The translations under genes were made by a program, and so were the position numbers. From Kiloniella litopenaei (lineage in GTDB: Bacteria > Pseudomonadota > Alphaproteobacteria > Kiloniellales > Kiloniellaceae), in contig NZ_LANI01000002.1 in the NCBI RefSeq assembly GCF_000982415.1, forward strand, positions 486,857 to 550,856: DNA of 64,000 bases. The letters run 5' to 3'. The notes beneath the pieces are model-generated. The model was not told the DNA's origin. It saw only the letters and a list, made by a program, of their open reading frames with translations, and searched no databases. This document shows, one piece after another, positions 26,714 to 36,588 of the stretch. Each line of letters opens with the position of its first letter. The first letter of the stretch is position 1.

Positions 26714-27152
26714 GTCAGACGGTCCGACAGGCTGCTCTTTCTGGCAGGTTTCACCTGAACCGGAAAGGGAGGAAAGTCCGGGCTCCACGGGAATACGGTG
26801 CCGGGTAACGCCCGGCGGGGGCGACCCTAGGGAAAGTGCCACAGAAAGCAAACCGCCTGTAGGTCCCATTTCCTTATGGATTGTGACAAGCAGGTAAGGG
26901 TGAAAGGGTGTGGTAAGAGCACACCGCGCGGTCAGAAATGGAAGCGGCATGGTAAACCCCACCGGGAGCAAAACTAAATAGGGTCGACAGGTTCACAAAA
27001 CTTCGTTTTGAGGAATCAGGTGTTTTTCCGCACCGTCGACCGGGTCAGTTGCGAGAGGTGTTCAGCAATGAGCATCCCAGATGAATAGCCTTCCGTTGTC
27101 ACAGGCCTTGGCTTTGTGGCAAGCGACAAAACCCGGCTTATGACCGTCTGAC
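26714..27152 (+). ncRNA. rnpB: RNase P RNA, class A
   Basis: The catalytic RNA that trims tRNA 5' leaders. The ends pair perfectly as helix P1 (GTCAGACGGTC at 26714-26724 with GACCGTCTGAC at 27142-27152). The universal conserved core is present on both sides: GAGGAAAGTCCGGGC at 26769-26783 and ACAAAACCCGGCTTAT at 27126-27141, together making P4. The CR regions AGGGTGAAAGGGTG (about 26896) and GGTAAACCCCACCGGGAGCA also match. A T-rich run follows as a likely terminator. The length of about 439 nt is normal for alphaproteobacteria. Its place just before mraZ is a known arrangement in this class. Confidence 0.97.
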
Positions 27153-27518
27153 ATAATTATTTTTCTTTCCCCTAAACGACACCAGAAATCACAACCTGTG
27201 ATTTTACGGAGTGCCTTTCCATCAATCCGTATCGGTTAAGTTACAATTTTATTAATAAAATCAAATATCGAGTGGCTTCAACACACCCTTAATAATCAAA
27301 AATTAACTATAAAAAATAAGTAATTAACTATGTTTTAACCATACTCACCAACACCCTGAAACCATTGACACCCATCTAATCCCATGTTATCCCAGATTAT
27401 CCCATTTGAGATACGAAACGACCCATTTCAGACCAAATCGGGAACAAGGCAAGTTAAGAACGCAGGGGTGCGTTCATAGATAGACCACTATTGGTCAATT
27501 CATTTTGAGGCGAAATCA
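27153..27518 (+). other. AT-rich leader region between rnpB and mraZ
   Basis: 366 bp without a gene. The first part is the T-rich rnpB terminator zone (27153-27175), then a very AT-rich stretch (27240-27340). The part nearest mraZ holds the dcw promoter and the CCCA repeat operator described separately, leaving a leader of roughly 120 nt before the mraZ start. Confidence 0.6.
27365..27410 (+). promoter_or_regulatory. dcw promoter with MraZ operator (four CCCA repeats)
   Basis: A consensus -35 hexamer TTGACA (27365-27370) runs straight into four CCCA units at 27371, 27381, 27391 and 27401, exactly 10 bp apart; a further CCCA is at 27422. On the complementary strand these read as TGGG direct repeats separated by one helical turn, the pattern bound by E. 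coli MraZ. A weak -10 (TTATCC/TATCCC, about 27387-27393) would fall inside the array, so bound MraZ should block RNA polymerase. The repeats are seen; autoregulation is inferred from the family. Confidence 0.85.
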
Positions 27519-27986
27519 GTGACCTTTTTTATAGGTACATTCGAAAACAAGGTAGATAAAAAGGGCCGCGTCTCGGTTCCCGCTACCTTTCGCCAAATGC
27601 TTGCCGATCAACCCTTTCAGGGAATTGTTATTTTCCGTTCTTATCGTGCTGACGCCCTGGAAGCAGCCGGTATGGATTTCATGCGTCGCCTCCATAAAAG
27701 CATGAGCTCTAACCTGGATCTGTTCTCTGATGAGCACGATGACCTTGCCACGGCAATTCTTGCGGACTCTCACCAGCTTTCTTTTGATGGAGACGGACGT
27801 ATTCTGTTGCCGCCCGCGCTGATCGCACATGCCCAAATCAGCGATCGTGCGGCCTTTGTCGGCAAAGGAGACCTGTTTCAGGTTTGGAACCCGGCCACAT
27901 TGGAACAGAAGAAACAGGAAGCACGCGATCGTGCGAAAGCCCAAAAACTGACGATCACACTTGATAGAGAAGGAGAAAACGGATGA
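27519..27986 (+). CDS. mraZ: MraZ, transcriptional regulator of the dcw cluster
   Basis: A 155-residue protein with two AbrB/SpoVT-like swapped-hairpin domains (about 1-65 and 75-140). The first starts FIGTFENKVDKKGRVSVPA and the second has the matching DGDGRILLPPALI. MraZ forms ring-shaped oligomers that bind TGGG direct repeats and repress their own operon in E. coli. The matching operator lies 110-150 bp upstream here. The start is GTG 27519 with GAGGCG upstream. It overlaps rsmH by 4 bp and is the first gene of the cluster. The protein is longer than E. coli MraZ (152) by only a few residues. Confidence 0.97.
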   Translation: MTFFIGTFENKVDKKGRVSVPATFRQMLADQPFQGIVIFRSYRADALEAAGMDFMRRLHKSMSSNLDLFSDEHDDLATAILADSHQLSFDGDGRILLPPALIAHAQISDRAAFVGKGDLFQVWNPATLEQKKQEARDRAKAQKLTITLDREGENG

Positions 27987-29053
27987 CCCCTCTTTTTTCA
28001 CCAATCTCTATAAAAACATCTGTTTTCAATCCAGAGGGATCATCTTCATCCGGCCCGGATCTTAATGCACAGCAAGACGGACACTACTCTGTCATGCTAC
28101 CGGAAGTCATCGCAGCCCTGGCCCCACAGGACAACGAGGTATTCGTTGACGGCACATTCGGCGCAGGTGGTTATAGCCGTGCGATTGCTCAACAGGCTGA
28201 CTGTAAAGTTTTTGGCATCGACCGGGATCCAACGGCGCACGAGAATGCGAAGAAGCTGCCCGAAGTTGCTACTGGCAAAATCTCGACCCTTTCTGGTTGT
28301 TTTGGTGACATGCAAGCTCTTTTGAAACAGGTTGGCGTCAACAAGGTTGATGGCATTACACTGGATCTAGGTGTTTCATCTATGCAGCTGGATCAAGCCG
28401 AACGCGGCTTTTCTTTTCAAGAAGATGGCCCGCTTGATATGCGTATGGACGGGCCAAATTCTAATCAACGTCCACCTGCATCACATATCGTAAATACCTA
28501 CGAAGAAAAAGAAATTGCCGATATCCTTTACAAATACGGGGAAGAAAAAAAATCTCGCCTGATCGCGCGTGCGATCGTGACAGATCGGGTTGAGAAACCT
28601 TTCGAAACGACACTTCAGCTTGCAGAACTCATCCGTCGCATCATCAGACAAAAACCCAGAAAAGACGGAAAGTCCATCCATCCAGCGACCCGTTCTTTTC
28701 AAGCCCTGCGTATTTTTGTCAACGACGAACTGGGTGAGCTAGAGCGTGGCTTGGAAGCAGCAGAACAACTTCTGAACCCCGGTGGCCGTTTGGCAATCGT
28801 CTCATTCCATTCACTTGAAGACCGCATCGTTAAAAACTTTTTACGCGAACGCAGTGGGGGAACGCCGCAAGGCTCCCGTCATTCTCCGACGGTTGAGCCT
28901 GCGGCGTTGCGTAAGGCTCCCTTCTCATTACCAACAAAAAAAGCCATCGCACCAAGTGACCAGGAATGTAATGAAAATCCTCGATCTCGGTCTGCCAAGC
29001 TTCGTGTCGCGATCCGCACGGATGCTCCTTGCACCAAAGGAGAAGCCGCATGA
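27983..29053 (+). CDS. rsmH: 16S rRNA (cytosine1402-N4)-methyltransferase
   Basis: RsmH (MraW) methylates N4 of C1402 in the ribosomal P site using S-adenosylmethionine. The conserved entry HYSVMLPEVIAALAP (about 34-48) and SAM-binding FVDGTFGAGGYSRAI (about 54-68) are clear. GITLDLGVSSMQLD, RGFSFQEDGPLDMRMD and the C-terminal IVSFHSLEDRIVKNF are family signatures. About 30 residues precede the usual start and are rich in Ser and Pro. The ATG overlaps the mraZ stop and the next gene, ftsL, starts in its stop codon, so expression is tightly coupled. Confidence 0.97.
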   Translation: MTPLFSPISIKTSVFNPEGSSSSGPDLNAQQDGHYSVMLPEVIAALAPQDNEVFVDGTFGAGGYSRAIAQQADCKVFGIDRDPTAHENAKKLPEVATGKISTLSGCFGDMQALLKQVGVNKVDGITLDLGVSSMQLDQAERGFSFQEDGPLDMRMDGPNSNQRPPASHIVNTYEEKEIADILYKYGEEKKSRLIARAIVTDRVEKPFETTLQLAELIRRIIRQKPRKDGKSIHPATRSFQALRIFVNDELGELERGLEAAEQLLNPGGRLAIVSFHSLEDRIVKNFLRERSGGTPQGSRHSPTVEPAALRKAPFSLPTKKAIAPSDQECNENPRSRSAKLRVAIRTDAPCTKGEAA

Positions 29054-29400
29054 AGAATCTTGGTCTCACAATCTGGATCGTTGTTGGCGCAGCCTGTGCC
29101 ATCGTACTTTTTCAAATCAAAGAAGAAGTGAATGCGCTTGAAGGGCAGCTGGCACAGGTGGAAACCCAAATCAAAAAAGACAAGGAAGCCATTCGGATTT
29201 TACAGGCAGAGTGGAGCTATTTGAACCGTCCAGAACGTCTGGCCCGCCTGTCTTCTCAGTATCTAGAGCTAAAACCCCTTGATCCAGCTCAGATCGTAAC
29301 GCTTTCCGACATTCCCTATAAAGATCAGGACAAGACCCCAGGCACCAGTATTAAATTACCGGGGTCAGCAACCCCCGCCAGCGCAGAGGTGACAGAATGA
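29050..29400 (+). CDS. ftsL: cell division protein FtsL
   Basis: A 116-residue bitopic septal protein. A single membrane helix (about residues 5-22, LTIWIVVGAACAIVLF) is followed by a periplasmic coiled-coil region (about 24-65, EEVNALEGQLAQVETQI) and then WSYLNRPERLARLSSQYLEL, the conserved FtsL tail motif. In E. coli FtsL forms a complex with FtsB and FtsQ and activates FtsWI. ATG 29050 has AAAGGAG upstream and overlaps the rsmH stop; an ATG at 29029 would add seven residues without a site. Identified by position, topology and motif, as FtsL is poorly conserved. Confidence 0.93.
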   Translation: MKNLGLTIWIVVGAACAIVLFQIKEEVNALEGQLAQVETQIKKDKEAIRILQAEWSYLNRPERLARLSSQYLELKPLDPAQIVTLSDIPYKDQDKTPGTSIKLPGSATPASAEVTE

Positions 29401-31160
29401 GCGATTGGCGTGACGATAACAAACAGGGACGGTTAACCAACCTGAATAGCCCCCAGACCCCAAAAGCAGTTATTACGCTGGATGGTCGCTTGCGTCAGGC
29501 ACTAGAGGTCGGGCGGACAAGATTGATTGTTTCTGGTGCATTGATGGCAATGGCCTTTATGGTTATTTCTATCCGACTGGTAGATTTAACCCTTTTGCAG
29601 GGAACAAGAACAACACAAACAGTACAGGAAATCGACGAAGCCCCCCCTGTTCAAACCACACGTGCCGATATTGTCGATCGAAACGGTATTGTGTTGGCAA
29701 CAACACTTCCAACCGCGTCACTTTATGCTGAGCCAAGAAAAATTCCGAACCCTGAAACTGCAGCCAGGGTTCTCGCAGATATCCTGCCTGAACTTTCCCA
29801 AGATAAGTTGCTAAAGAAGCTCTCTTCAAATCGTGGGTTTATCTGGATCAAACGCAACCTGACTCCGCGCCAGCAATACGCCATCAACAACCTTGGCATT
29901 CCCGGTCTAGAGTTTGAACGCGAACAACGTCGCTTTTACCCTCATGGCAATCTTGGCGCCCATATTATCGGCTTTACAAATGTTGATAACAAAGGTCTGG
30001 CCGGGATAGAACGCTCTTTTGACCGGGTGTTACGTGAAAACCCCGAACCAATACAGTTGAGCCTAGACCTGAGAGTTCAACACATTATGCGTGAAGAAAT
30101 GGCCCGCTCTATGAAAGAGTTCAGTGCCATTGGCGCCGCGGGCATTGTCATGGATGCAAACACGGGTGAAATCATTTCTTCTGTATCACTCCCCAGCTTT
30201 GATCCCGGTAATCCGGGTACCGCGTCTGATGACGCACGTTTTAATCGTGCCACACTGGGTATCTATGAAATGGGGTCGACCTTTAAACTCCTGACCTCTG
30301 CAATGGCTCTGGACGAGGGTGTTGCATCGGTTTATGACGGTTATGATGTCAGCAAGCCTATTCGTGTATCCCGCTTTACCATAAACGATTACAAGCCTCT
30401 GAAACGCTGGTTGTCTGTCCCCGAAATTCTTATCTATTCCAGTAACATTGGTACAGTCCAAATGGCAATGGAAGTCGGAACAGAGGGACAACGTAAATAT
30501 CTGTCGAACTTTGGCCTGTTGCGTCCGGCATCTGTCGAGATCAGCGAAGTAGGAACACCACTGGTTCCTTCGCCCTGGCGCGAAATCAATACAATGACGA
30601 TTTCTTATGGCCATGGAATTGCGGTCAGTCCGCTACAGCTGAGTTCGGCTATTTCCAGTTTGGTTAATGGCGGTCTGTTAAAACCGGCTACGTTCATTAA
30701 ACGCGCCAAGGACGACGTCCCCCTTGGGCGACGTATCCTGAGCGAAAAAACATCAGATTACATGCGTGATTTAATGCGACTTGTTGTTTTGCATGGTTCA
30801 GGTAAAAACGCCAACGCCAAGGGCTATCTTGTCGGTGGGAAGACCGGTACCGCAGACAAACTAAGAGGCGGTCGGTATGTAAAAAATTCACGCGTATCAT
30901 CTTTTGTTGCCGCCTTTCCGATGAACAACCCACGTTATGTTGTTTACGTGATGGTAGATGAACCCAAAGGCACAAAAAAAACATATGGTTTTGCGACGGG
31001 CGGCTGGGTTGCAGCCCCTGTGGTCAAACGCGTTGTAGAGCGTATGGCTCCCCTTATGGGTATAGAGCCAGCCTATATTGAAGACGCAGATAACGTAGGA
31101 AACACAATTTTGAAAAAGGCCAAGGCCCGCATGGAAGGACGTAAGATTGCGGCTAGATGA
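29397..31160 (+). CDS. ftsI: septal peptidoglycan transpeptidase FtsI (PBP3)
   Basis: A 587-residue class B penicillin-binding protein that crosslinks septal peptidoglycan. A membrane anchor (about 40-60) follows a short cytoplasmic tail. The pedestal domain comes next (RADIVDRNGIVLATT near 90), then the transpeptidase with active-site Ser294 in STFK, SxN as SSN near 347, and KTG near 481 in GGKTGTADK. All three catalytic motifs are intact. It overlaps ftsL by 4 bp and murE by 14 bp. It works with FtsW as the septal synthase. Confidence 0.97.
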   Translation: MSDWRDDNKQGRLTNLNSPQTPKAVITLDGRLRQALEVGRTRLIVSGALMAMAFMVISIRLVDLTLLQGTRTTQTVQEIDEAPPVQTTRADIVDRNGIVLATTLPTASLYAEPRKIPNPETAARVLADILPELSQDKLLKKLSSNRGFIWIKRNLTPRQQYAINNLGIPGLEFEREQRRFYPHGNLGAHIIGFTNVDNKGLAGIERSFDRVLRENPEPIQLSLDLRVQHIMREEMARSMKEFSAIGAAGIVMDANTGEIISSVSLPSFDPGNPGTASDDARFNRATLGIYEMGSTFKLLTSAMALDEGVASVYDGYDVSKPIRVSRFTINDYKPLKRWLSVPEILIYSSNIGTVQMAMEVGTEGQRKYLSNFGLLRPASVEISEVGTPLVPSPWREINTMTISYGHGIAVSPLQLSSAISSLVNGGLLKPATFIKRAKDDVPLGRRILSEKTSDYMRDLMRLVVLHGSGKNANAKGYLVGGKTGTADKLRGGRYVKNSRVSSFVAAFPMNNPRYVVYVMVDEPKGTKKTYGFATGGWVAAPVVKRVVERMAPLMGIEPAYIEDADNVGNTILKKAKARMEGRKIAAR

Positions 31161-32667
31161 ACTGTTGTCAAAAATACCAGAAGAATTTCGCCCCTCATGC
31201 AGTGATGACAACAGGGAAATAACAGGACTTTGCCTCGACAGCAGGAAAATAGAAACTGGTTCTCTTTTTGCCGCTTTGCCCTCTAGTGTGGAAGGTGGTC
31301 CAGACGGTTTTAACTTTATTCCCCAGGCAATAACATCCGGGGCGTCTGCCATTCTTGTACCAGCGGCAAAAGACACGTCAGCCTATGAAGGCAAAGTCGC
31401 CGTATTAAAAAGTCAAAATCCGCGACAAACGCTTTCGTTGTTGGCCGCTGCATTTAGTGAAAACCAGCCAGAAACATTGGTTGCCATTACCGGTACCAAC
31501 GGCAAAACGTCCATTGCTACCTTTACGCGACAGATCTGGGAAGCACTGGGCCATCAAGCAGCAAGTCTTGGTACCCTTGGCATTTACCCCCCTATTCCAA
31601 ATGCCCCCGCTGCCCTGACGACGCCAGATTCCATTGGATTATTCAATAGCCTGAAGGACTTAAGTGATCTTGGCTATAGCCATTTGGCTTTGGAAGCATC
31701 CAGCCACGGATTGGACCAATATCGTCTTGATGGTCTGTGTTTAAAAGCCGCAGCCTTTAGTAATCTGTCACAAGACCATCTGGACTATCATCCGGATATG
31801 GCCAGTTATCTGGACGCCAAGCTCAGACTATTCCGGGATTTATTACCAGTTGGGGCAACTGCTGTTCTCAACAAAGATATGCCCGAATACGACAATATTG
31901 CAGAGGTCTGTGCAGAACGAAATCATACTATTATCAGTTATGGTCACAGCCCAAGCGACCTACAGGTCATCAAACAAAGCCCAACAGCGGATGGCCAGGA
32001 CCTTACACTCGCTCTTTTCGGTGAAACGTACGAAATCACGCTGCCTTTAACAGGTAGCTTTCAGGCGTCAAATATTATGGCGGCGGTCGGGCTGGTCTTG
32101 GCCACTGGCGCCGATCTACAGGAAATCCTTGCGATCCTCCCCACCCTGAAAGGTGTTCCCGGACGTGCCGAGAAAATAGGCAAAACAGCCAAAGGCGGCA
32201 CTGTCTATGTTGATTTTGCCCATACCCCCGATGCTGTCGAAACAATAATTCAGGCTCTGCGCCCTCATACATCAGGCAAGCTTTCTATTATTGTTGGCTG
32301 TGGCGGTGATCGCGACCCCGGAAAACGTCCTTTGATGGGGGGGATTGCAGATAAGTTGGCTGATCAGGCTTACATTACAGACGACAACCCCAGAACAGAA
32401 GACCCCGCGAAGATCCGTGCACAAGCCATGGCTGCGGCCCCCAATGCCATTGAAGTTGATGATCGCAGAAAAGCCATTTTCAAGGCTGTTTCAGACCTCA
32501 ATGACGGGGATCTCCTTATTATTGCCGGAAAGGGTCATGAAAGCGGCCAAATTGTCGGCGATAAAGTTCTTCCCTTTGATGATCGCATTGTTGCCAAAGA
32601 GGCAATAGATCACACGCTAGAAACCCGGAATACGGTCCAGGATACAGGAGGTCCAGATTATGCGTGA
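31147..32667 (+). CDS. murE: UDP-MurNAc-L-Ala-D-Glu:meso-diaminopimelate ligase
   Basis: MurE adds the third residue of the peptide stem. The 506-residue protein has the P-loop ITGTNGKTS (about 115) and, near residue 413, the DNPR motif that marks specificity for meso-diaminopimelate over lysine, so this organism has DAP-type peptidoglycan. The start is TTG 31147 with AAGGA about 8 nt upstream, placed inside the end of ftsI; no ATG lies in a suitable position. The N-terminus MRLDELLSKIP fits family proteins. It overlaps murF by 8 bp. Confidence 0.97.
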   Translation: MRLDELLSKIPEEFRPSCSDDNREITGLCLDSRKIETGSLFAALPSSVEGGPDGFNFIPQAITSGASAILVPAAKDTSAYEGKVAVLKSQNPRQTLSLLAAAFSENQPETLVAITGTNGKTSIATFTRQIWEALGHQAASLGTLGIYPPIPNAPAALTTPDSIGLFNSLKDLSDLGYSHLALEASSHGLDQYRLDGLCLKAAAFSNLSQDHLDYHPDMASYLDAKLRLFRDLLPVGATAVLNKDMPEYDNIAEVCAERNHTIISYGHSPSDLQVIKQSPTADGQDLTLALFGETYEITLPLTGSFQASNIMAAVGLVLATGADLQEILAILPTLKGVPGRAEKIGKTAKGGTVYVDFAHTPDAVETIIQALRPHTSGKLSIIVGCGGDRDPGKRPLMGGIADKLADQAYITDDNPRTEDPAKIRAQAMAAAPNAIEVDDRRKAIFKAVSDLNDGDLLIIAGKGHESGQIVGDKVLPFDDRIVAKEAIDHTLETRNTVQDTGGPDYA

Positions 32668-34081
32668 AATATTGTGGACAGCCGCAGAAGCAGCCGATGC
32701 AACGGGTGGCGAAAACACACATGACTGGCAGGCAACGGGCCTATCACTGAATACCCGAAGCCTTGAAAAGGGTGATTTGTTTTTTGCGCTTCAAGGCCCG
32801 AACTTTGATGGGCATGATTATGTCGCCACGGCTTTTGAGGAAGGTGCAGCAGCCGCCGTTGTACAACGTCGCCCTGAACGCCTGTCTGATGATGCCCCAT
32901 TATTGATTGTCGATGACACCCTGGGAGCACTTAATCGATTTGGGGCAGCCGCCCGTGCCAACAGTACTGCAAAGTTTATTGGTGTCACTGGGTCGGTTGG
33001 GAAAACAACCATCAAGGAAATACTGCGTCATTGTCTAAGCCAGCAAGCAGAGACCGCTGCCAGCGCGGCAAGCTTTAACAATCATTGGGGCGTCCCGCTT
33101 AGCTTGGCCAGAATGCAACGTAATGCCGTTTATGCCGTGAATGAAATGGGCATGAACAGTACCGGTGAAATTCGCGAATTGACCAAGCTTGTTCGCCCTG
33201 ACGTTGCGATCATCAGCACAATTGAAGCTGCACATTTTGAGTTCTTCAAGTCACTCGAAGAAATCGCAGAAGCTAAATGCGAAATATTCGAAGCGATGTC
33301 TTCTGATGGTGTCGCGATACTAAACCGTGACCACCAACTTTTTGACCTGATGGCCGAAAAGGCACAAAAGAACGGCATAACAAATATTGTCAGTTTTGGG
33401 GAGCACCCCAAAGCAGAGGCAAGACTTGTCGGCTATGAGCTTTTTGCTGAATACAGTCGGGTCCAGGCCGATGTCTGTGGAAAGATTATCGACTACACAA
33501 TATCCAATCCTGGTTTTCACTGGATCTTAAACAGCCTTGCCGCCCTTGCAGCCATTGACGCCGTTGGGGCAGATGTAAAAAAAGCCGCAGCCGACCTAAG
33601 TACCGTCCATGGATTGCCTGGGCGTGGGGAAAAATCTGTACAGCAACTTGCAAACGGGAAGCACTTCGAGCTCATAGATGACAGCTATAATGCCAACCCA
33701 GCGTCAGTTCGCGCCAGCATAAATGTATTGGCAAATGCTGTTCCCGATAACTCTGGACGTAGAATTGCCGTTTTAGGTGACATGCTAGAGCTTGGAAAAA
33801 ACGCGAAAAAAATACACGCGGACCTCGCCGGGCCTATTGCGGATTCAGGCATAGATCTCGTATTTACTTGCGGACAGCACATGAAAGCCTTACACGAGGC
33901 CCTGCCCGCGAATTTACGAGGCACTCACACAGAAAATTCACACGAATTAGCCGTCGTTCTGGCCGCGGAACTTCTGGCCGATGATGTTGTATCAGTCAAA
34001 GGATCATTGGGAAGCAAGATGTCCGTGATTATAGAAGCTCTGAAGTCTCTATCCGCTCAAGATAACGGAGGAGAAGAGTAA
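32660..34081 (+). CDS. murF: UDP-MurNAc-tripeptide:D-Ala-D-Ala ligase
   Basis: MurF adds the D-Ala-D-Ala dipeptide made by Ddl, completing UDP-MurNAc-pentapeptide. The 473-residue Mur ligase has a P-loop [15 protein letters not shown] (about 110-124), the [11 protein letters not shown] phrase typical of MurF (about 134) and [10 protein letters not shown] near 338. The ATG overlaps the murE end by 8 bp and the stop codon TAA shares its last A with the mraY ATG. Central and C-terminal ligase domains are complete. Confidence 0.97.
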   Translation: MREILWTAAEAADATGGENTHDWQATGLSLNTRSLEKGDLFFALQGPNFDGHDYVATAFEEGAAAAVVQRRPERLSDDAPLLIVDDTLGALNRFGAAARANSTAKFIGVTGSVGKTTIKEILRHCLSQQAETAASAASFNNHWGVPLSLARMQRNAVYAVNEMGMNSTGEIRELTKLVRPDVAIISTIEAAHFEFFKSLEEIAEAKCEIFEAMSSDGVAILNRDHQLFDLMAEKAQKNGITNIVSFGEHPKAEARLVGYELFAEYSRVQADVCGKIIDYTISNPGFHWILNSLAALAAIDAVGADVKKAAADLSTVHGLPGRGEKSVQQLANGKHFELIDDSYNANPASVRASINVLANAVPDNSGRRIAVLGDMLELGKNAKKIHADLAGPIADSGIDLVFTCGQHMKALHEALPANLRGTHTENSHELAVVLAAELLADDVVSVKGSLGSKMSVIIEALKSLSAQDNGGEE

Positions 34082-35169
34082 TGCTGTATGAAATATTCCT
34101 TCCGCTGGCTGATGACTATTCACTATTCAATGTTTTCCGCTATATAACCTTCAGAAGTGGTGGCGCCGTTCTAACCGCCCTGCTTATTTCCTTTATCTTT
34201 GGCCCCAAGATTATTCGTTGGCTCAAAGATAAACAGGGCGAAGGTCAGCCCATCCGAGACGACGGGCCGGAAAGTCATCTTCTGACCAAAAAAGGCACCC
34301 CAACAATGGGCGGCGCGCTTATACTGCTCGCCCTTTCCGTTTCCACCTTGCTGTGGGCAAATCTGAGCAACCCTTTTATCTGGATTATTCTGCTTGTAAC
34401 CATTGGTTTTGGTCTTATTGGCTTTGGCGATGACTATCTAAAACTGACCCAACGCAACACCAAAGGCCTTCCGGGAAAAGCGAAACTTCTAGCACAGGTC
34501 CTGATCTCTGTCCTTGCCGCAACGGGTACGATGGCGGTCAGCCCCCCTGAAATGGGGACACATCTGGCAATCCCTTTCTTTAAGGAACTGATGCTGAACC
34601 TGGGTCTTTTCTATGTACCATTCGCAGTCTTTGTCATGGTCGGCGCATCGAATGCCGTGAACCTGACAGACGGGCTTGATGGGTTGGCAACTGTTCCCGT
34701 CATGATCGCGGGGGCCTGTTTTGGCCTGATCTCATACCTTGTGGGTAACACCATCTTTGCTGAATACCTGCAGATTTCCTATGTCCCTGGCACTGGCGAA
34801 CTAACTGTCTTTTGTGGTGCACTTGTCGGTGCGTGCCTTGGCTTCCTCTGGTTCAACGCGCCACCCGCCATGGTCTTTATGGGGGATACAGGCTCTCTGA
34901 GTATGGGCGGAGCACTGGGAACCATCGCAGTCATCACCAAGCATGAAATTGTGCTGTCAATCATTGGTGGTCTTTTTGTTCTCGAAACTGTTTCCGTCAT
35001 CGTACAAGTTGCCTCGTACAAAACGACGGGAAAACGGGTATTCCGGATGGCTCCCTTACACCATCACTTTGAAAAGAAGGGTTGGGCAGAGCCCACCGTG
35101 GTTATCCGTTTTTGGATTATTTCTATGATCCTTGCCCTTATTGGCCTCGCAACATTGAAACTTAGATAA
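34081..35169 (+). CDS. mraY: phospho-MurNAc-pentapeptide transferase MraY
   Basis: The integral membrane enzyme that attaches phospho-MurNAc-pentapeptide to undecaprenyl phosphate, forming lipid I. About ten helices are apparent in 362 residues. The active-site signatures are present: [17 protein letters not shown] (about 119-135) with the paired aspartates, [10 protein letters not shown] (about 198), [12 protein letters not shown] (about 269) and [11 protein letters not shown] (about 327). All expected catalytic Asp and His residues are there. The start touches murF; murD begins 7 bp later. Confidence 0.98.
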   Translation: MLYEIFLPLADDYSLFNVFRYITFRSGGAVLTALLISFIFGPKIIRWLKDKQGEGQPIRDDGPESHLLTKKGTPTMGGALILLALSVSTLLWANLSNPFIWIILLVTIGFGLIGFGDDYLKLTQRNTKGLPGKAKLLAQVLISVLAATGTMAVSPPEMGTHLAIPFFKELMLNLGLFYVPFAVFVMVGASNAVNLTDGLDGLATVPVMIAGACFGLISYLVGNTIFAEYLQISYVPGTGELTVFCGALVGACLGFLWFNAPPAMVFMGDTGSLSMGGALGTIAVITKHEIVLSIIGGLFVLETVSVIVQVASYKTTGKRVFRMAPLHHHFEKKGWAEPTVVIRFWIISMILALIGLATLKLR

Positions 35170-35175
35170 GAAGTA

Positions 35176-36588
35176 ATGATCGACCTCAGCACATATATCA
35201 GCTCAACCAATGGGAAAGCCTTTGCCGTTTTAGGCCTGGGACGTTCCGGCTTGACTGCTGCATGTGCTCTTGCAAAATCAGGCGCGAAGGTCTGGGCTTG
35301 GGATGACAATCCAGCAGGTCGAAAAAAAGCTGAAGAAGCTGACCTTGAGCTTGTTGATTTGAATAGCTGCGATTGGAACGCAGTACAAACTCTGGTTATG
35401 TCACCGGGCATTCCACTGACACACCCGTCACCGCATCCGGTTGCCAGCTCTGCCATACAGAATGGCGTAGAAATTATCTGTGAAGTTGAGCTTCTTTACC
35501 GTGCCGTTCGAAACGCAACATTCATAGGAATTACCGGGACCAACGGGAAGTCAACCACAACAAGTCTGATTGCACATATCCTGACATCCGCTGGCCGCAG
35601 TGTTGCCGTAGGGGGGAACCTGGGTACGCCGGCTTTGGAGCTACCCCAGCTGGATCGAACGGGCATTTATGTGCTGGAAATGTCATCCTATCAACTTGAT
35701 CTGTTGTCCAGTCTGGCTTTTGACGTCGCCCTGTTCATGAATATCAGTCCGGATCATCTCGATCGTCATGGCGATATAGATGGCTATATCAAAGCAAAAA
35801 AACACATCTTCGAACGCCAGACAAAAAACGACACAGCCATCATTGGAATGGATGATGATTATTCCCGGGGCGTGTTTGATGCCATCAACCAAACCGGAAC
35901 AGTCAGAACAATACCGATTTCCGGCTCAACAAGGTTGGCCGAAGGTATTTTTGTTGCCGAAGGCCTGTTGATTGATGATGCCTTTGCATCCCAAATGGAT
36001 ATAGCTGATCTCAGCTCAATCGAACGTTTACCGGGGAATCATAATCATCAGAATGCTGCCGCTGCTTTCGCGGCCTGTAGATCTGTTGGCTTGACCAATG
36101 AAGAAATTATCACCGGAATGAAATCATTCCCGGGGCTGGCCCATCGTCAGGAACTGGCTAAAGTAAAGAACGGCATCCGCTATATTAATGATTCAAAAGC
36201 AACCAATGCTGATGCTGCGGCACGTGCGCTCAGTAGTTATGACAATATCTACTGGATTGCTGGTGGACGTGCAAAAGAAGGCGGTATTGAAAGCCTGTCG
36301 CCTTACTACCCACGCATCCGCAAAGCCTATTTGATAGGTGAAAGTGCTGATGCCTTTGCAAAGCAGATAGGCAATGCACTGTCTTACGAAATATGCGGAA
36401 CACTGGACGTCGCAGTCACAAAAGCCGCGAATGACGCCGCTCAATCAACCGAAACAGATCCCGTTGTACTTCTGTCCCCTGCATGTGCGTCATGGGACCA
36501 ATATCGCAGTTTTGAATTACGAGGCGATCATTTCAAAGAGTGTGTTGAAAAAATCAGCCACCAGCCTGTAAAGGAAATTGCCTCATGA
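35176..36588 (+). CDS. murD: UDP-MurNAc-L-Ala:D-glutamate ligase
   Basis: MurD adds D-glutamate to UDP-MurNAc-L-alanine. The 470-residue enzyme has the N-terminal UDP-binding fold (VLGLGRSGLTAACALAKSG, about 18-36), the P-loop GITGTNGKSTTTSLI (about 117-131), and NISPDHLDRHG near 193. The C-terminal domain has INDSKATNADAAARAL near 337, typical of MurD, with the DSKATN phrase that sets it apart from other Mur ligases. Its stop overlaps the ftsW start by 4 bp. Confidence 0.97.
   Translation: MIDLSTYISSTNGKAFAVLGLGRSGLTAACALAKSGAKVWAWDDNPAGRKKAEEADLELVDLNSCDWNAVQTLVMSPGIPLTHPSPHPVASSAIQNGVEIICEVELLYRAVRNATFIGITGTNGKSTTTSLIAHILTSAGRSVAVGGNLGTPALELPQLDRTGIYVLEMSSYQLDLLSSLAFDVALFMNISPDHLDRHGDIDGYIKAKKHIFERQTKNDTAIIGMDDDYSRGVFDAINQTGTVRTIPISGSTRLAEGIFVAEGLLIDDAFASQMDIADLSSIERLPGNHNHQNAAAAFAACRSVGLTNEEIITGMKSFPGLAHRQELAKVKNGIRYINDSKATNADAAARALSSYDNIYWIAGGRAKEGGIESLSPYYPRIRKAYLIGESADAFAKQIGNALSYEICGTLDVAVTKAANDAAQSTETDPVVLLSPACASWDQYRSFELRGDHFKECVEKISHQPVKEIAS

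Noticed and set aside
26679..26971. Protein frames on both strands in the rnpB region
   Set aside because: They overlap the conserved RNase P RNA core, which explains the sequence.
27516..28004. 162-codon frame opposite mraZ
   Set aside because: Complementary-strand shadow of mraZ; the plus-strand frame has full family motifs.
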